A stretch of DNA of 41,445 nucleotides, from contig DATLAJ010000092.1 of NCBI GenBank assembly GCA_035527515.1, positions 1-41,445 of the forward strand. The letters are read 5' to 3'. The notes under the pieces were generated by a model. That model saw only the letters and a list, made by a program, of their open reading frames with translations, did not search any database and had not been told where the DNA came from. Source of the stretch: a bacterium. GTDB taxonomy: Bacteria > B130-G9. How positions within the stretch are numbered: the stretch's first letter is position 1; every line of letters begins with the position of its first letter. Shown piece after piece: positions 26,764-34,416 of the stretch. Both the position numbers and the translations under genes were made by a program.

Positions 26764-28099
26764 CTCTAGCGGCGAGATATTGCTTTAAGAAACGAACGAA
26801 CTTACGACCTTGAACGGGGGCTGCCTCGATAGCAGCTCCCGTTTCTTGTTTTAGTGTTTTCAGCGTCATTCCATCGAGGAACCGGCGGAGGTCTCCCTTG
26901 CGGTCTGCGCTTTCGTCTTCGAGCGCAGCCTCGGGCACAAGCACGAGGTCGTTGCTTCCAAAACCTTCCGCCAGCATTCTTTGCCTGATGTCCTGGCCAA
27001 CCAGCAGACCCGCTACCGTTACGCTCTCCCCGAAGAACCTGTTGCCCACCTCAAGCAGCGACAGCCTTGTCCCGAATGCTTGATTGACCCGCCCAATCGC
27101 TCTAGAGAGCATGGGCGCAGCGAGCCTTCCCGTTACTATCGTGGCCCTCGCGCCTACAAGCGACGCTCTCGATTCCAGCCCGCCCAGCGCCTCGTCTAGT
27201 TCCGCCGCAAAGCTCGCGGCGATCCCGACCCCGTTCTCGAGCTGAGCGAATTCGCCATACTCTCGCGCCTTCGGCAACCGAACGCCGGACATCAGGTAGA
27301 ACTCGTCGCTCAAAAACAGAACCTGCCTGTCAAAGCGCTCGCCGAGTCGCGACTGAATAGGCTGCATCTGTTCGATGAGCTGTCCGGCGTAACTGGGCGA
27401 TACAGGCTCGATTGCGGACAGGCGTTCTCTGAATCTTGTCAAGCCCACGGGCACGATGGCGATCGTCTGAACGCCGGGGAATAGTGACGTAAGGTCCGAA
27501 ATAGTCTGTTGGAGGACCTTCCCGTCGTTGATGCCCGGGCATAGCACGACCTGTGTGTGAAGCTTTGCGCCGGAGCGTATGAGGTCCCCAAGCGCTGGCA
27601 ATATAGGAGGCGCCGCTGGGTTGCCGAGCATCTTCGTCCGCACCGAATCGTCGGTGGCGTGGACAGAGACGTAGAGCGGCGAAATGCCGAGCCGCTCGAT
27701 CCTCTTTAGGTTTGCCCTCGAGATGTTCGTGGCGGTGATGAAGTTGCCGAACAGAAAGGAGAGCCTGTAGTCGTCGTCCTTCACGTAAAGCGGCGGCCTA
27801 AGCCCAGTCGGCATCTGATCTACGAAGCAGAATATGCACTTGTTGCAGCAGATTCTGGGCTTGATCGGCTCAAGAGCAAGGCCGATCGGCTGCCCGAACG
27901 TGCGAACGATCGTTGCGGTGTGCGGCGTGCCGGCTGGGCCCATGTAGCTGATCTCGAGGCGATCGTCAGTGGAGGCGACCATGAAGTCGATTTGGTCGCT
28001 GATCGCGACGTCGTTGACGTCTGTAATGCTCGCTCCTGTTGGGATTTGAGCCGCATCTGCCGCTGAGCCGGGGAGCACCTTGGAGACAGTGATGGGCAA
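26747..28099 (-). CDS. DUF512 family protein with PDZ and radical SAM-type Cys motif
   Basis: A 450-residue protein. An N-terminal PDZ-like domain (about 1-65, VLPGSAADAAQIPTG) precedes an iron-sulfur/SAM-type core with C84-x3-C88-x2-C91 (CCNKCIFCFVDQ), the standard 4Fe-4S spacing. It continues into the DUF512 region (about 250-440, with VGVAASFAAELDE-like and LLEVGNRFFGESVTVAGLL stretches). This combination is the well-known DUF512/Fe-S oxidoreductase family, cytoplasmic and of unresolved function. The start is TTG, three bases beyond the stop of the AI-2E transporter gene, so the two form an operon. Its 3' end overlaps the propeller gene by 17 bases in convergent orientation, leaving no room for a separate terminator. 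Confidence 0.85.
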   Translation of the reverse strand: MPITVSKVLPGSAADAAQIPTGASITDVNDVAISDQIDFMVASTDDRLEISYMGPAGTPHTATIVRTFGQPIGLALEPIKPRICCNKCIFCFVDQMPTGLRPPLYVKDDDYRLSFLFGNFITATNISRANLKRIERLGISPLYVSVHATDDSVRTKMLGNPAAPPILPALGDLIRSGAKLHTQVVLCPGINDGKVLQQTISDLTSLFPGVQTIAIVPVGLTRFRERLSAIEPVSPSYAGQLIEQMQPIQSRLGERFDRQVLFLSDEFYLMSGVRLPKAREYGEFAQLENGVGIAASFAAELDEALGGLESRASLVGARATIVTGRLAAPMLSRAIGRVNQAFGTRLSLLEVGNRFFGESVTVAGLLVGQDIRQRMLAEGFGSNDLVLVPEAALEDESADRKGDLRRFLDGMTLKTLKQETGAAIEAAPVQGRKFVRFLKQYLAARVNPTQ

Positions 28100-28102
28100 G
28101 CG

Positions 28103-29422
28103 CTATTTGCCCCTTTCGTCCTGTTGTTCTTGGTGCTCGGGGTCTGCCGCGCCGTCTGGCAGTTTCTGGTGGTTTTCCCGCTGCTGCGTTTGTGCTGCGC
28201 CGTGCTCGGACATTGAGGACGAGTTCGATGCTTCCTGTGTCATCTTGGGCGTAGGACCTGGCCCTGGTAGGCGTTCACCGTCCTGCTGACCCGGCGGCAT
28301 CTTCTTGTCCTCCTCGACCGCTCCTGCCCTCACTTTTCTAAAGAAGTGCATAAAGGTAACTTTAGCCACGGCAGCCAACGGCACGGCGAGAATCACTCCC
28401 ACGAATCCGCCGAGCGTGCCGCCGACCAGAACCGCCAGGATGATTAGCAGCGGGTGCAGTCCGACCTTTCTCCCTACAATTCTGGGAGTAATCACGAAGC
28501 CCTCGAGCGCCTGCACGCTGGCGAAAAGTAGGATGACCAAGAGCGGCTCACGCCACCAGGGCTGCGAATGAAAGCCCGCTATTATCGCTGATGGAATGAA
28601 GCCAATCACGAGGCATAGATAGGGAACTATGTATGCAAAGCCCGACAAAAGGCCAAGCAGCGGCCAGTAGGGCACACCTATCAGCCACAAGCCCGCGCAG
28701 TAAAGCGCCGAGAGCACGAGCGCAACGAGGAGCTGCCCCCGTATCAAGTTGCCAAGTGTGGAGTTGATCTCACTGATGAGCCCGACCACGAAGTCCCTCC
28801 GTCTTGCAGGAATAAGCGATAACACGCAGTCGGTCATCTTATCAAAATCAAGCAGGATGTAGAACACTACTACCGGTGTGATCGCCAGGCCGATTAGCCA
28901 ACCTATCAGCGCAACAAGGCTGCCAAATGTCCCCGCGATGAGCGTCCCAACGGGTCTTGCGGCCTTGCCGGCAAGCGATTTCAGCGTCTCGGCCTGAGGC
29001 GCCAGTGCATCTATGAACGACTCGAGGTCAGAGGGGAACTTCTCGCCGAAGAATCGCTCCCACCAAGAGCTCGCCCAATCTCTGGCCTCTGCGAGATATG
29101 TAGGCACGTTGCTGGCGAGCTCCGCTATCTCGCGAAATAGCGCCGGCACAATGAGGAAGAGGACCAGCGCCGCCGCGGCCACCATCAAAACAGTTACTAA
29201 AATGATGCCCAGCGTCCGGTTCACGCCGGCCCTTTCCAGCCGGCCAACGACCGGGTTCAGGGCGTATGCGGCAAGGGAAGCGAATACCATCATCCCGATG
29301 AGCGAGCGCAGCTGCCACAGGACGTATAGCAGCAGCGCAAGGCCAAGAATGGAGATCGCAATCAGGATGGAGCCGGCAACCGGCCTGAAGTTGTATCTTG
29401 GTGCGTGATTGTCGTGTCCCAT
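28103..29422 (-). CDS. AI-2E family transporter (PerM-like)
   Basis: A 439-residue polytopic protein of the AI-2E/PerM exporter family. It has hydrophobic pairs at the N-terminus (about 15-60), a helix near 70-95 (VILVTVLMVAAAALVLF in register), an amphipathic cytoplasmic segment (about 100-160) and five more helices to about 350. Family-typical stretches are GQLLVALVLSALYCAGLWLIGVPY, FIPSAI, the EGFVITPRIVG segment and the LHPLLIILAVLVGG motif. The C-terminal 75 residues are hydrophilic, rich in Pro, Gln and Glu, and probably disordered; they extend past the usual family end. ATG start with AGGGAGA upstream. Members are proposed to export small molecules or act in Na+/H+ exchange; the substrate here cannot be told. 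Confidence 0.9.
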   Translation of the reverse strand: MGHDNHAPRYNFRPVAGSILIAISILGLALLLYVLWQLRSLIGMMVFASLAAYALNPVVGRLERAGVNRTLGIILVTVLMVAAAALVLFLIVPALFREIAELASNVPTYLAEARDWASSWWERFFGEKFPSDLESFIDALAPQAETLKSLAGKAARPVGTLIAGTFGSLVALIGWLIGLAITPVVVFYILLDFDKMTDCVLSLIPARRRDFVVGLISEINSTLGNLIRGQLLVALVLSALYCAGLWLIGVPYWPLLGLLSGFAYIVPYLCLVIGFIPSAIIAGFHSQPWWREPLLVILLFASVQALEGFVITPRIVGRKVGLHPLLIILAVLVGGTLGGFVGVILAVPLAAVAKVTFMHFFRKVRAGAVEEDKKMPPGQQDGERLPGPGPTPKMTQEASNSSSMSEHGAAQTQQRENHQKLPDGAADPEHQEQQDERGK

Positions 29423-29505
29423 CGTGCACTTTCTCCCTTAGTTCGTGCCAACCCCATGCCCCGGCAAGGCGATGTCTGCCCGCTTGGAACCGTTCGCCCC
29501 TCAGT

Positions 29506-29533
29506 TTGAAGCCAGGTTGGGATGTGATATAAG
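29506..29533 (+). promoter_or_regulatory. Candidate promoter upstream of the EutN-like gene
   Basis: TTGAAG (29506-29511) and TATAAG (29528-29533) are separated by 16 bases, in the 187-base divergent gap between the transporter and the EutN-like gene. Confidence 0.4.
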
Positions 29534-29609
29534 CTTGAGAACAGAATAGTTAGTATTAGGCACCATCTCAAGCGACTTGGGGCCTGGCCTATTTGGAAGG
29601 GGATAAGTT

Positions 29610-29876
29610 TTGAACCTGGGCAGAATCATCGGCAGGGTGGTCGCAACGCGCAAGGACGAGCGGCTTAGGGGCATCAAGCTCCTGCTGTTGCAGCCTTTGA
29701 GAAGCGACCAAACGGCGATTGGTGGCCCCATCGTGGCGGTCGATTCGGCCGGAGCAGGCGCGTCGGAGATGGTTCTTTGGGTCTCTGGTAAGGAGGCGGC
29801 GGTCCCATTCAGTAAGGACATCCCCGTTGATGCCTGTGTCGTGGGGATTGTGGATAGTGCAGATGTCCCTGGATAA
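29610..29876 (+). CDS. EutN/CcmL family microcompartment pentamer protein
   Basis: An 88-residue protein with the length and pattern of EutN/CcmL vertex proteins: N-terminal LGRIIGRVVATRKDERLRGIKLLLLQPL, a central GGPIVAVDSAGAGASEMVLWVSGKEA, and C-terminal DACVVGIVD. These pentamers cap the vertices of bacterial microcompartments or, in some cases, exist outside shells. TTG start with GGAAGGGG upstream. Its last codons overlap the start of a TonB-C-type gene. No BMC-domain hexamer or signature enzyme occurs in the window, so the microcompartment link is unproven; shell genes could lie elsewhere in the genome. Confidence 0.8.
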   Translation: MNLGRIIGRVVATRKDERLRGIKLLLLQPLRSDQTAIGGPIVAVDSAGAGASEMVLWVSGKEAAVPFSKDIPVDACVVGIVDSADVPG

Positions 29877-30663
29877 TCGCTACATGGCGGTCGGGTTTGC
29901 CGCCTCGGTCATCGCTCACATCCTTATGGCCATTCTGGTTCCAGCGCCCGCTCCGGCAACACAGCCTAATCCGAAGGAGGAGCTCATCGAGGTCGCTCTC
30001 TTCCCCCTCGACTACGGGGCGCTGGGATATGAGGTGGCGGCGATGGGCGTGTCTGAGGAGGAAGCAAAGCTGCTCTCGAAGCTCTCTGCCGATACGCTCG
30101 CCTTTGCCGAGCAGCTCCCGCTAGGGATATTCACACGGCCGCCCAAATCAGATTCCGCACCGGACGATCTCAAGCTTAATGTGGAGGACCTGCCGGACAA
30201 GCGCCTCCCCGAAATGGTTGAGAAGGCGCTCGAGAGGCTGGCGAAGTCCAGGCGCGAGACGGGCAGAGCCGGTGCGAGTGAACCAAAGCCCTGGTCGCTG
30301 GCGCCATCTCAGCCGAAGGAAAGGGTGAGTATGCCCAAGATCGCACCATTTGAAGCGGTGTCGGGCCCGAAAGAGAGGCCCGCGGTCAACGTGGAGTCCA
30401 TCATAGGGCCTGTCTCGGCGAGGCGCATCGTTTATCGCCCGTCGTTAGGCCAGGTGACGATCTCGACGCCGGGAAACGTCCGGATCAAGTTTTGGGTGCA
30501 GCCTGACGGCGCTGTTGCCAGGATTCTCTTCGAGCGGAAGCTCGACGCGAGCCTCGACGACTACTCTCTCAGATACGTTCGGGGGCTCAGGTTCGAGCCG
30601 CTGCCCGAGGGCAAGGACTACGTTGAGTGGGGCACGATAACTATAGCCTTTCGGCCGGAATAG
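29863..30663 (+). CDS. TonB-like energy-transducer protein
   Basis: A 266-residue protein with one N-terminal membrane helix (about 9-30), a Pro- and charge-rich spacer (about 32-175) and a C-terminal TonB-C-like domain (about 187-266). The domain shows the family pattern: a strand VRIKFWVQPDGAV, DASLDDYSLRYVRGLRFEP, then a final strand ending in Pro-Glu. Such proteins span the periplasm and pass proton-motive energy to outer-membrane receptors, supporting a Gram-negative-type envelope. The ATG at 29863 overlaps the EutN-like stop by 14 bases; ATG 29884 is an alternative that keeps the helix. ExbB/ExbD partners are not in the window. The long frame extends upstream to 29719, but that part lies in the EutN-like gene and is not credible. 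Confidence 0.75.
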   Translation: MSLDNRYMAVGFAASVIAHILMAILVPAPAPATQPNPKEELIEVALFPLDYGALGYEVAAMGVSEEEAKLLSKLSADTLAFAEQLPLGIFTRPPKSDSAPDDLKLNVEDLPDKRLPEMVEKALERLAKSRRETGRAGASEPKPWSLAPSQPKERVSMPKIAPFEAVSGPKERPAVNVESIIGPVSARRIVYRPSLGQVTISTPGNVRIKFWVQPDGAVARILFERKLDASLDDYSLRYVRGLRFEPLPEGKDYVEWGTITIAFRPE

Positions 30664-30897
30664 GCCGCGACTGCACTCGGCAAGGCAACCGCTCTCTGTG
30701 GGAAACAGGAGTTTCGCAGATCTTGAGCGGGCTCGTCGGGTTATTGGGTATATGGGTCTGATTCTGCATGGTTCCAGCTGGAATTGGACCTGACCGGACG
30801 CAGGGCATGGGCTGCCGCAGATCTGAACAAGAAACCGCGGAAGACAACATTCGGGAATATGGGTTGCGCTTAGACTGCGAAGTACCGACAGTTGAGA

Positions 30898-30926
30898 TTG
30901 ACAGGCGATTCGTTTTATACGATAAG
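30898..30926 (+). promoter_or_regulatory. Candidate promoter of the methyltransferase gene with overlapping small inverted repeat
   Basis: TTGACA (30898-30903) and GATAAG (30921-30926) have a 17-base spacer. A small inverted repeat, TTAT-ACG-ATAA (30915-30925), overlaps the -10 element and is a possible operator for the methyltransferase's own N-terminal HTH. The rest of the 311-base gap 30664-30974 holds only the palindrome TTCCAGCTGGAA (30772-30783) and no gene. Confidence 0.4.
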
Positions 30927-30974
30927 TAGCGTAATGGTTGGGGTTTAACAAGGTCATGGCACAGGTTTGCAGAG

Positions 30975-32399
30975 ATGACATGTGATATTAGAACGCTGCG
31001 TATCAAGAGCCGGCTCGCGCAGAGATCCATCGCTGACAGACTCGGTGTTTCCTCACACCAACTCCGAAAGTGGGAAAGGGGCCTGGAACTGCCAAGCGAC
31101 GAGGTTTTTGGGAAGATGGCCGGTCTTTTTGGGATTGAGCAATCTGAGCTGGTCAAGAGTCAGATTCGGTATTCAAGGACGGTTACCCCTGGCGAAGGTT
31201 ATACCACTCGCTTGACAAATCGGAAGGAATCCATTCCGGCGCGGAAGACCGCCCCAGATGGTGTTTTGAGGGTACTGGACTTGTTTGCGGGATGTGGTGG
31301 TCTGTCTTTCGGATTGGAGATGACGGGTCATTTTGTTGCTGTTTGTGGGCTCGATTTACTTCCAGACAGGCTAGACACATTTCTCGCAAATCACCCTTGC
31401 GCTGCGGGTCTGATCGGTGACATTCGGGACTGGAGAATTGAGGATATTCGGAAGTCCATGGGCCGGGTAGACCTCATTGCCGGGGGACCGCCCTGTCAAG
31501 GGTTCTCTTCAATACGTCCTTTCAGGGCAGTCACCGAGGGCGACAGGCGAAATAATCTGATCGAGTACTTCGTGTTGATAATCGCCGCATTAAAGCCAAA
31601 GTGGATGCTCCTGGAAAACGTTGTGGGAATGCTCACTCACAAAAGAGGAGTGATGCTTGAGTCAGTTATCAGCGCGCTTCAGGATATCGGATACAACATG
31701 TCCTGGCGAATCATAAATGCAGCTCTATATGGAGTGCCCCAGAACCGGGAGCGAATAGTCATAATCGGAAATAGGATGGGCATAGATTTTAAATGGCCGG
31801 AACCGACTCATTTTGCCGAATACAGGAGCATGGCTGGTTCTCGGCCGGAGGTTATATCTGTGTTGCCCGTTTTTTCTCCAAACCTGATGCCTGCGGTCAC
31901 AGTTAGCGTGGCAATAAGTGATCTGGCTCCTGTTGAAGCTGGAGAACAAGTGAACCACTATATTGATGAGCCCAGAAATGACTTCCAAAGAACTATGCGA
32001 GGGGGAAACCCTCAATTAACGCTTCATCGAGCCACAAGACACACCAAGAGAATGCTCAATATAATAGAGCATGCGGGAGCAAATATTTCCCACATACCCA
32101 AAGAACTCATCTCGAGTGGATTCAGCACATGTTACAGTAGGCTTGACGCTAGTAAACCGAGTACGACGCTTACTGTGAATTTCGTCCACCCAGCATCCAA
32201 TAGATGCATCCACCCTCGCCAAAATCGAGCTCTAACAATAAGGGAGGGGGCACGACTTCAGAGCTTTCCAGACCGTTTTGAGTTTATTGGGACCACCGGT
32301 CAAATTGTAAAACAGATAGGAAATGCCGTCCCGCCCTTACTTGCGAAAGCCCTCGGCGAGGCGATCTACACGGCAGATGATTCAAGGGTCAATCAGTAA
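30975..32399 (+). CDS. C5 DNA methyltransferase with N-terminal HTH
   Basis: A 474-residue DNA (cytosine-5) methyltransferase. Residues about 5-60 form an XRE-type helix-turn-helix (SIADRLGVSSHQLRKWERG). The catalytic part shows motif I (D102-L-F-A-G-C-G-G), motif IV with the nucleophile C174 (GGPPCQGFSS), motif VI (ENV, 214-216), motif VIII (QNRERI, from 256) and motif X (GNAVPP near 455), so it should be active. HTH-fused methyltransferases of the EcoRII/SsoII type bind their own promoter as repressors. It converges with a nuclease gene, with one base between the stops, forming a type II restriction-modification system. Base composition is more AT-rich than in the neighbours, consistent with transfer. 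The recognition sequence cannot be deduced. Confidence 0.93.
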   Translation: MTCDIRTLRIKSRLAQRSIADRLGVSSHQLRKWERGLELPSDEVFGKMAGLFGIEQSELVKSQIRYSRTVTPGEGYTTRLTNRKESIPARKTAPDGVLRVLDLFAGCGGLSFGLEMTGHFVAVCGLDLLPDRLDTFLANHPCAAGLIGDIRDWRIEDIRKSMGRVDLIAGGPPCQGFSSIRPFRAVTEGDRRNNLIEYFVLIIAALKPKWMLLENVVGMLTHKRGVMLESVISALQDIGYNMSWRIINAALYGVPQNRERIVIIGNRMGIDFKWPEPTHFAEYRSMAGSRPEVISVLPVFSPNLMPAVTVSVAISDLAPVEAGEQVNHYIDEPRNDFQRTMRGGNPQLTLHRATRHTKRMLNIIEHAGANISHIPKELISSGFSTCYSRLDASKPSTTLTVNFVHPASNRCIHPRQNRALTIREGARLQSFPDRFEFIGTTGQIVKQIGNAVPPLLAKALGEAIYTADDSRVNQ

Positions 32400-32400
32400 C

Positions 32401-33045
32401 CTATCGACTATACAACTTCTCAAGATCTTGATAGCGCCTACGCGAAGGTGAGTGGGGACAACGAAGTATGTCGCAATAAGCCACTTCCAACGCATCCATC
32501 CCATCTGCACTGATTACAGCAGTCTTCCCAGAATCTCCCTCCGTGTTACTGACGCGGAAATGACTATCATCAAGGATTCCTGTTCGAATCTCCCATACCC
32601 AGACGACGTCACCCCGGTTCTCTCTCCCGCGCCTGTAGTTGCCGTCTTGGTCCGCAAGCACATAGCGGAGCGTGACATGAGGCCCTGGCTTGACTAAATG
32701 GCCCTTAGGTTTGTTGGTTTCTAATGCGACTTTTATTTCAATATCCTTGGATCCCTCCGCTACGCCTATCAGATCGGGATATGTATGAGGCTTGTTCTGT
32801 ATGAAGGCTCCCTTTGAAGTCCGGGTAATGCCACGCCTGAATAAGTTCCCTACTATGGCTGACAAGTTCGCGAGTTCGAGCAATTGAGATAGTCTATCTG
32901 AACCTGCATCCTGCAGCGTTGTGTCTATACGATCAAGAACATCGTACAGGTAGTCGATCGCACCCAATATGAACTGTGGCTTCAGGCCGAATTCGGCCAG
33001 GTATTCAGTCTCAATCAGTTTAGCTCTGTCGGATTGCCTTTTCAT
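32401..33045 (-). CDS. Putative type II restriction endonuclease (PD-(D/E)XK)
   Basis: A 214-residue protein not recognised by family. A PD-(D/E)XK signature is visible: P90-D91 in TYPDLIGV, then E103 and K105 in DIEIKVA. The N-terminal half is helical and the C-terminal half is rich in strands. Position is the main support: convergent with the C5 methyltransferase and nine bases downstream of the C-protein gene in the same operon, which is the standard C-R arrangement. The short spacing suggests expression depends on the controller's promoter. It would cut the site protected by the methyltransferase. Activity and specificity are inferred. Confidence 0.7.
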   Translation of the reverse strand: MKRQSDRAKLIETEYLAEFGLKPQFILGAIDYLYDVLDRIDTTLQDAGSDRLSQLLELANLSAIVGNLFRRGITRTSKGAFIQNKPHTYPDLIGVAEGSKDIEIKVALETNKPKGHLVKPGPHVTLRYVLADQDGNYRRGRENRGDVVWVWEIRTGILDDSHFRVSNTEGDSGKTAVISADGMDALEVAYCDILRCPHSPSRRRYQDLEKLYSR

Positions 33046-33054
33046 AGTTGTAAT

Positions 33055-33273
33055 CTAGTCCATCTCTGTAAACAACTCGGTCACATGGACCTCCAGAGCG
33101 CGAGCGATCGCCAATATGTTCAGCAAGCTGACATTGCGTTCTCCTCGTTCTATTCCTCCGACGTATGTCCGATGCAGCCCAGCTCTGTGAGCAAGCTCTT
33201 CTTGGGATATACCACGAGTCGCTCTTAACTTCCGGACACGTTTGCCTAATGCTTGAAGCGGATCTTTCATCAT
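33055..33273 (-). CDS. XRE-family controller (C) protein of the restriction system
   Basis: A 72-residue helix-turn-helix protein with the size and sequence style of restriction-modification controller proteins: GKRVRKLRATRGISQEELA, then AGLHRTYVGGIERGERN as the recognition region (about 22-46), ending VTELF. C proteins bind C-boxes in their own promoter, first activating and later repressing transcription of the C and R genes so that methylation comes first. A matching C-box lies just upstream (33291-33321). The gene starts at the ATG at 33273 (a second ATG follows directly) and leads into the nuclease gene. Confidence 0.85.
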   Translation of the reverse strand: MMKDPLQALGKRVRKLRATRGISQEELAHRAGLHRTYVGGIERGERNVSLLNILAIARALEVHVTELFTEMD

Positions 33274-33290
33274 TGCATAATGCTAGATAC

Positions 33291-33321
33291 AGTGACCACT
33301 ATGAGTCCACAGCCTATAAGT
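33291..33321 (-). promoter_or_regulatory. C-box operator of the C-R operon
   Basis: Reading the minus strand, ACTTATAGGC and ACTCATAGTG flank a TGTGG spacer, and GTCACT follows. This is very close to known C-boxes, where GACTTATAGTC-like and ATTATAGTC-like half-sites surround a central GTG (for example that of Esp1396I). It ends 17 bases before the controller ATG, as expected for near-leaderless C transcripts. It also lies under the region upstream of the divergent vsr gene, so the same protein might influence vsr. Confidence 0.7.
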
Positions 33322-33415
33322 AGCGAATAGGACAACCGGAAAAACGAAAGCACATCGATCAGAGCCTGCAGCCTCGGATGAGACACCCTTTGGTGGCCTA
33401 ACCCGTTCGGAACTA

Positions 33416-33835
33416 ATGTCACGAATCAGAAGCAATGGAAATGTGACGACCGAGATTCGAATGATGCGATTCCTCAAGAAATCGGGTCTCAAAGGGTGGA
33501 GAAGGCACTATCCTCTCAAGGGCAAGCCTGATTTCGTATGGCGCAAGGAGCGTGTGGCCCTGTTTGTGGACGGATGCTTCTGGCATGGCCATGATTGCGA
33601 TCGAAACCTCACACCGAGAAGTAACGTAAGATTCTGGGAAGACAAAATAAGCAAGAACAAAGCCAGAGACCATGCTGTAACCGAGCATCTCCAAGACAGA
33701 GGGTGGAAGGTCATCCGAGTCTGGGAATGTCAGCTCGGGGATGCCGACGCACTGAGGATCGCATTAGTGGAGGCCCTAAGGGAAGGATCACCAGAAATGG
33801 GGATAACGCGAGTCTCGCCGGACCCAGCTACGTGA
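33416..33835 (+). CDS. vsr: Very short patch repair endonuclease
   Basis: A 139-residue Vsr protein, which nicks beside T:G mismatches made by deamination of 5-methylcytosine. Seen: MSRIRSNGN, GKPDF with catalytic-type D39, FVDGCFWHGHDC with zinc ligands C54, H59 and C61, FWEDKISKN, RD, and WEC with zinc ligand C105. It accompanies the C5 methyltransferase as expected. The reading frame continues upstream with LTRSEL before the Met, and RSE-x-MSRIRS is a usual Vsr N-terminus, yet no ATG, GTG, TTG or CTG lies between the stop at 33317-33319 and 33416. The ATG at 33416 is therefore the only standard start, and a slightly shortened or frameshifted N-terminus is possible. Confidence 0.9.
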   Translation: MSRIRSNGNVTTEIRMMRFLKKSGLKGWRRHYPLKGKPDFVWRKERVALFVDGCFWHGHDCDRNLTPRSNVRFWEDKISKNKARDHAVTEHLQDRGWKVIRVWECQLGDADALRIALVEALREGSPEMGITRVSPDPAT

Positions 33836-33930
33836 GTCTACAATATTACAACATTCTAAGGTGAATATGGCGAGAAGGAGCGTTCACAACGCAGACATGC
33901 AGTCCTGCATTTGCCCCCGAGGCGAACGGC

Positions 33931-34011
33931 ATGAAGGGCTACGTCAAGAAGGCGGATGATCTGCTGGGGAAGATTCAGGAAATCAGGCAAGCAGAGGCCA
34001 ATGGACGCTGA
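33931..34011 (+). other. Short ORF, possible gene relic
   Basis: A 26-codon frame (MKGYVKKADDLLGKIQEIRQ then AEANGR) with codon-like composition and helical character. The frame stays open for some codons upstream. It sits in the 259-base gap between vsr and the broken DUF4258 gene. It may be the 3' end of a deleted gene; I do not recognise the family. Confidence 0.25.
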
Positions 34012-34094
34012 AAGACCGAGCTGCCCCGAGGTTGGTCTCTTGTCATTCATGGGACCAAGCGTCTAGAGGGCAGATGCTGAGGGCAACGATATAT

Positions 34095-34413
34095 ATGGAT
34101 TCTAAGGTCGAGCTGAAGCGGATAAGGAACCAGGCTTCAGCTGAGAATGTGCGAGTCACGCTGCACGCACATCAGGAGATGGTTGAGGAAGGGGATAACA
34201 CTTGATGATCTTCTGGACGCAATCGAGAGCTCGTGCATCCTCGAGGACTATCCTGAACACCGGCGGGGGTCTTGCTGTTTGCTTTGTGGATACACGGGCA
34301 GCGCCCGCCCGATTCACGTTGTTTGCACTACAGGCCGTGAAGAGCTTATAGTAATCACAGTGTATGAGCCTAAACCGCCTAAATGGGTAACACCAACTCA
34401 GAGGAGGTTATAG
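34095..34413 (+). pseudogene. DUF4258 putative toxin gene, frameshifted
   Basis: Two frames together give one normal protein of about 105 residues. Frame 1 from ATG 34095 reads MDSKVELKRIR...VTLHAHQEMVEEG. Frame 2 continues ITLDDLLDAIESS...PKPPKW to the stop at 34413. They join at the GGGG run at 34191-34194: removing one G restores VEEGITLDD. Without that, translation stops at 34202. The protein is DUF4258-like (a H-A-x-x-x-M pattern near the N-terminus and RPIHVV...VITVYEP strands). DUF4258 genes commonly pair with a YgiT-type zinc finger gene, which follows here after three bases. A sequencing error or programmed slippage remains possible. Confidence 0.75.
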
Positions 34414-34416
34414 ATT

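Noticed and set aside
29719-29862. Upstream extension of the TonB-C-type frame
   Set aside because: It overlaps the conserved EutN-like gene in another frame and encodes an Arg-rich stretch unlike any TonB N-terminus; the membrane helix begins after the ATG at 29863.
30772-30783. Perfect palindrome TTCCAGCTGGAA as an operator
   Set aside because: It lies over 100 bases upstream of the predicted methyltransferase promoter and occurs once; a 12-base palindrome is plausible by chance in 41 kb.
33283-33492. 69-codon minus-strand ORF over the C-box and the vsr start
   Set aside because: It overlaps the C-box and the conserved vsr N-terminus and shows no recognisable sequence.
33856-34050. 64-codon minus-strand ORF between vsr and the DUF4258 gene
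   Set aside because: No ribosome site or family resemblance; the opposite strand has at least as good a candidate relic (33931-34011).
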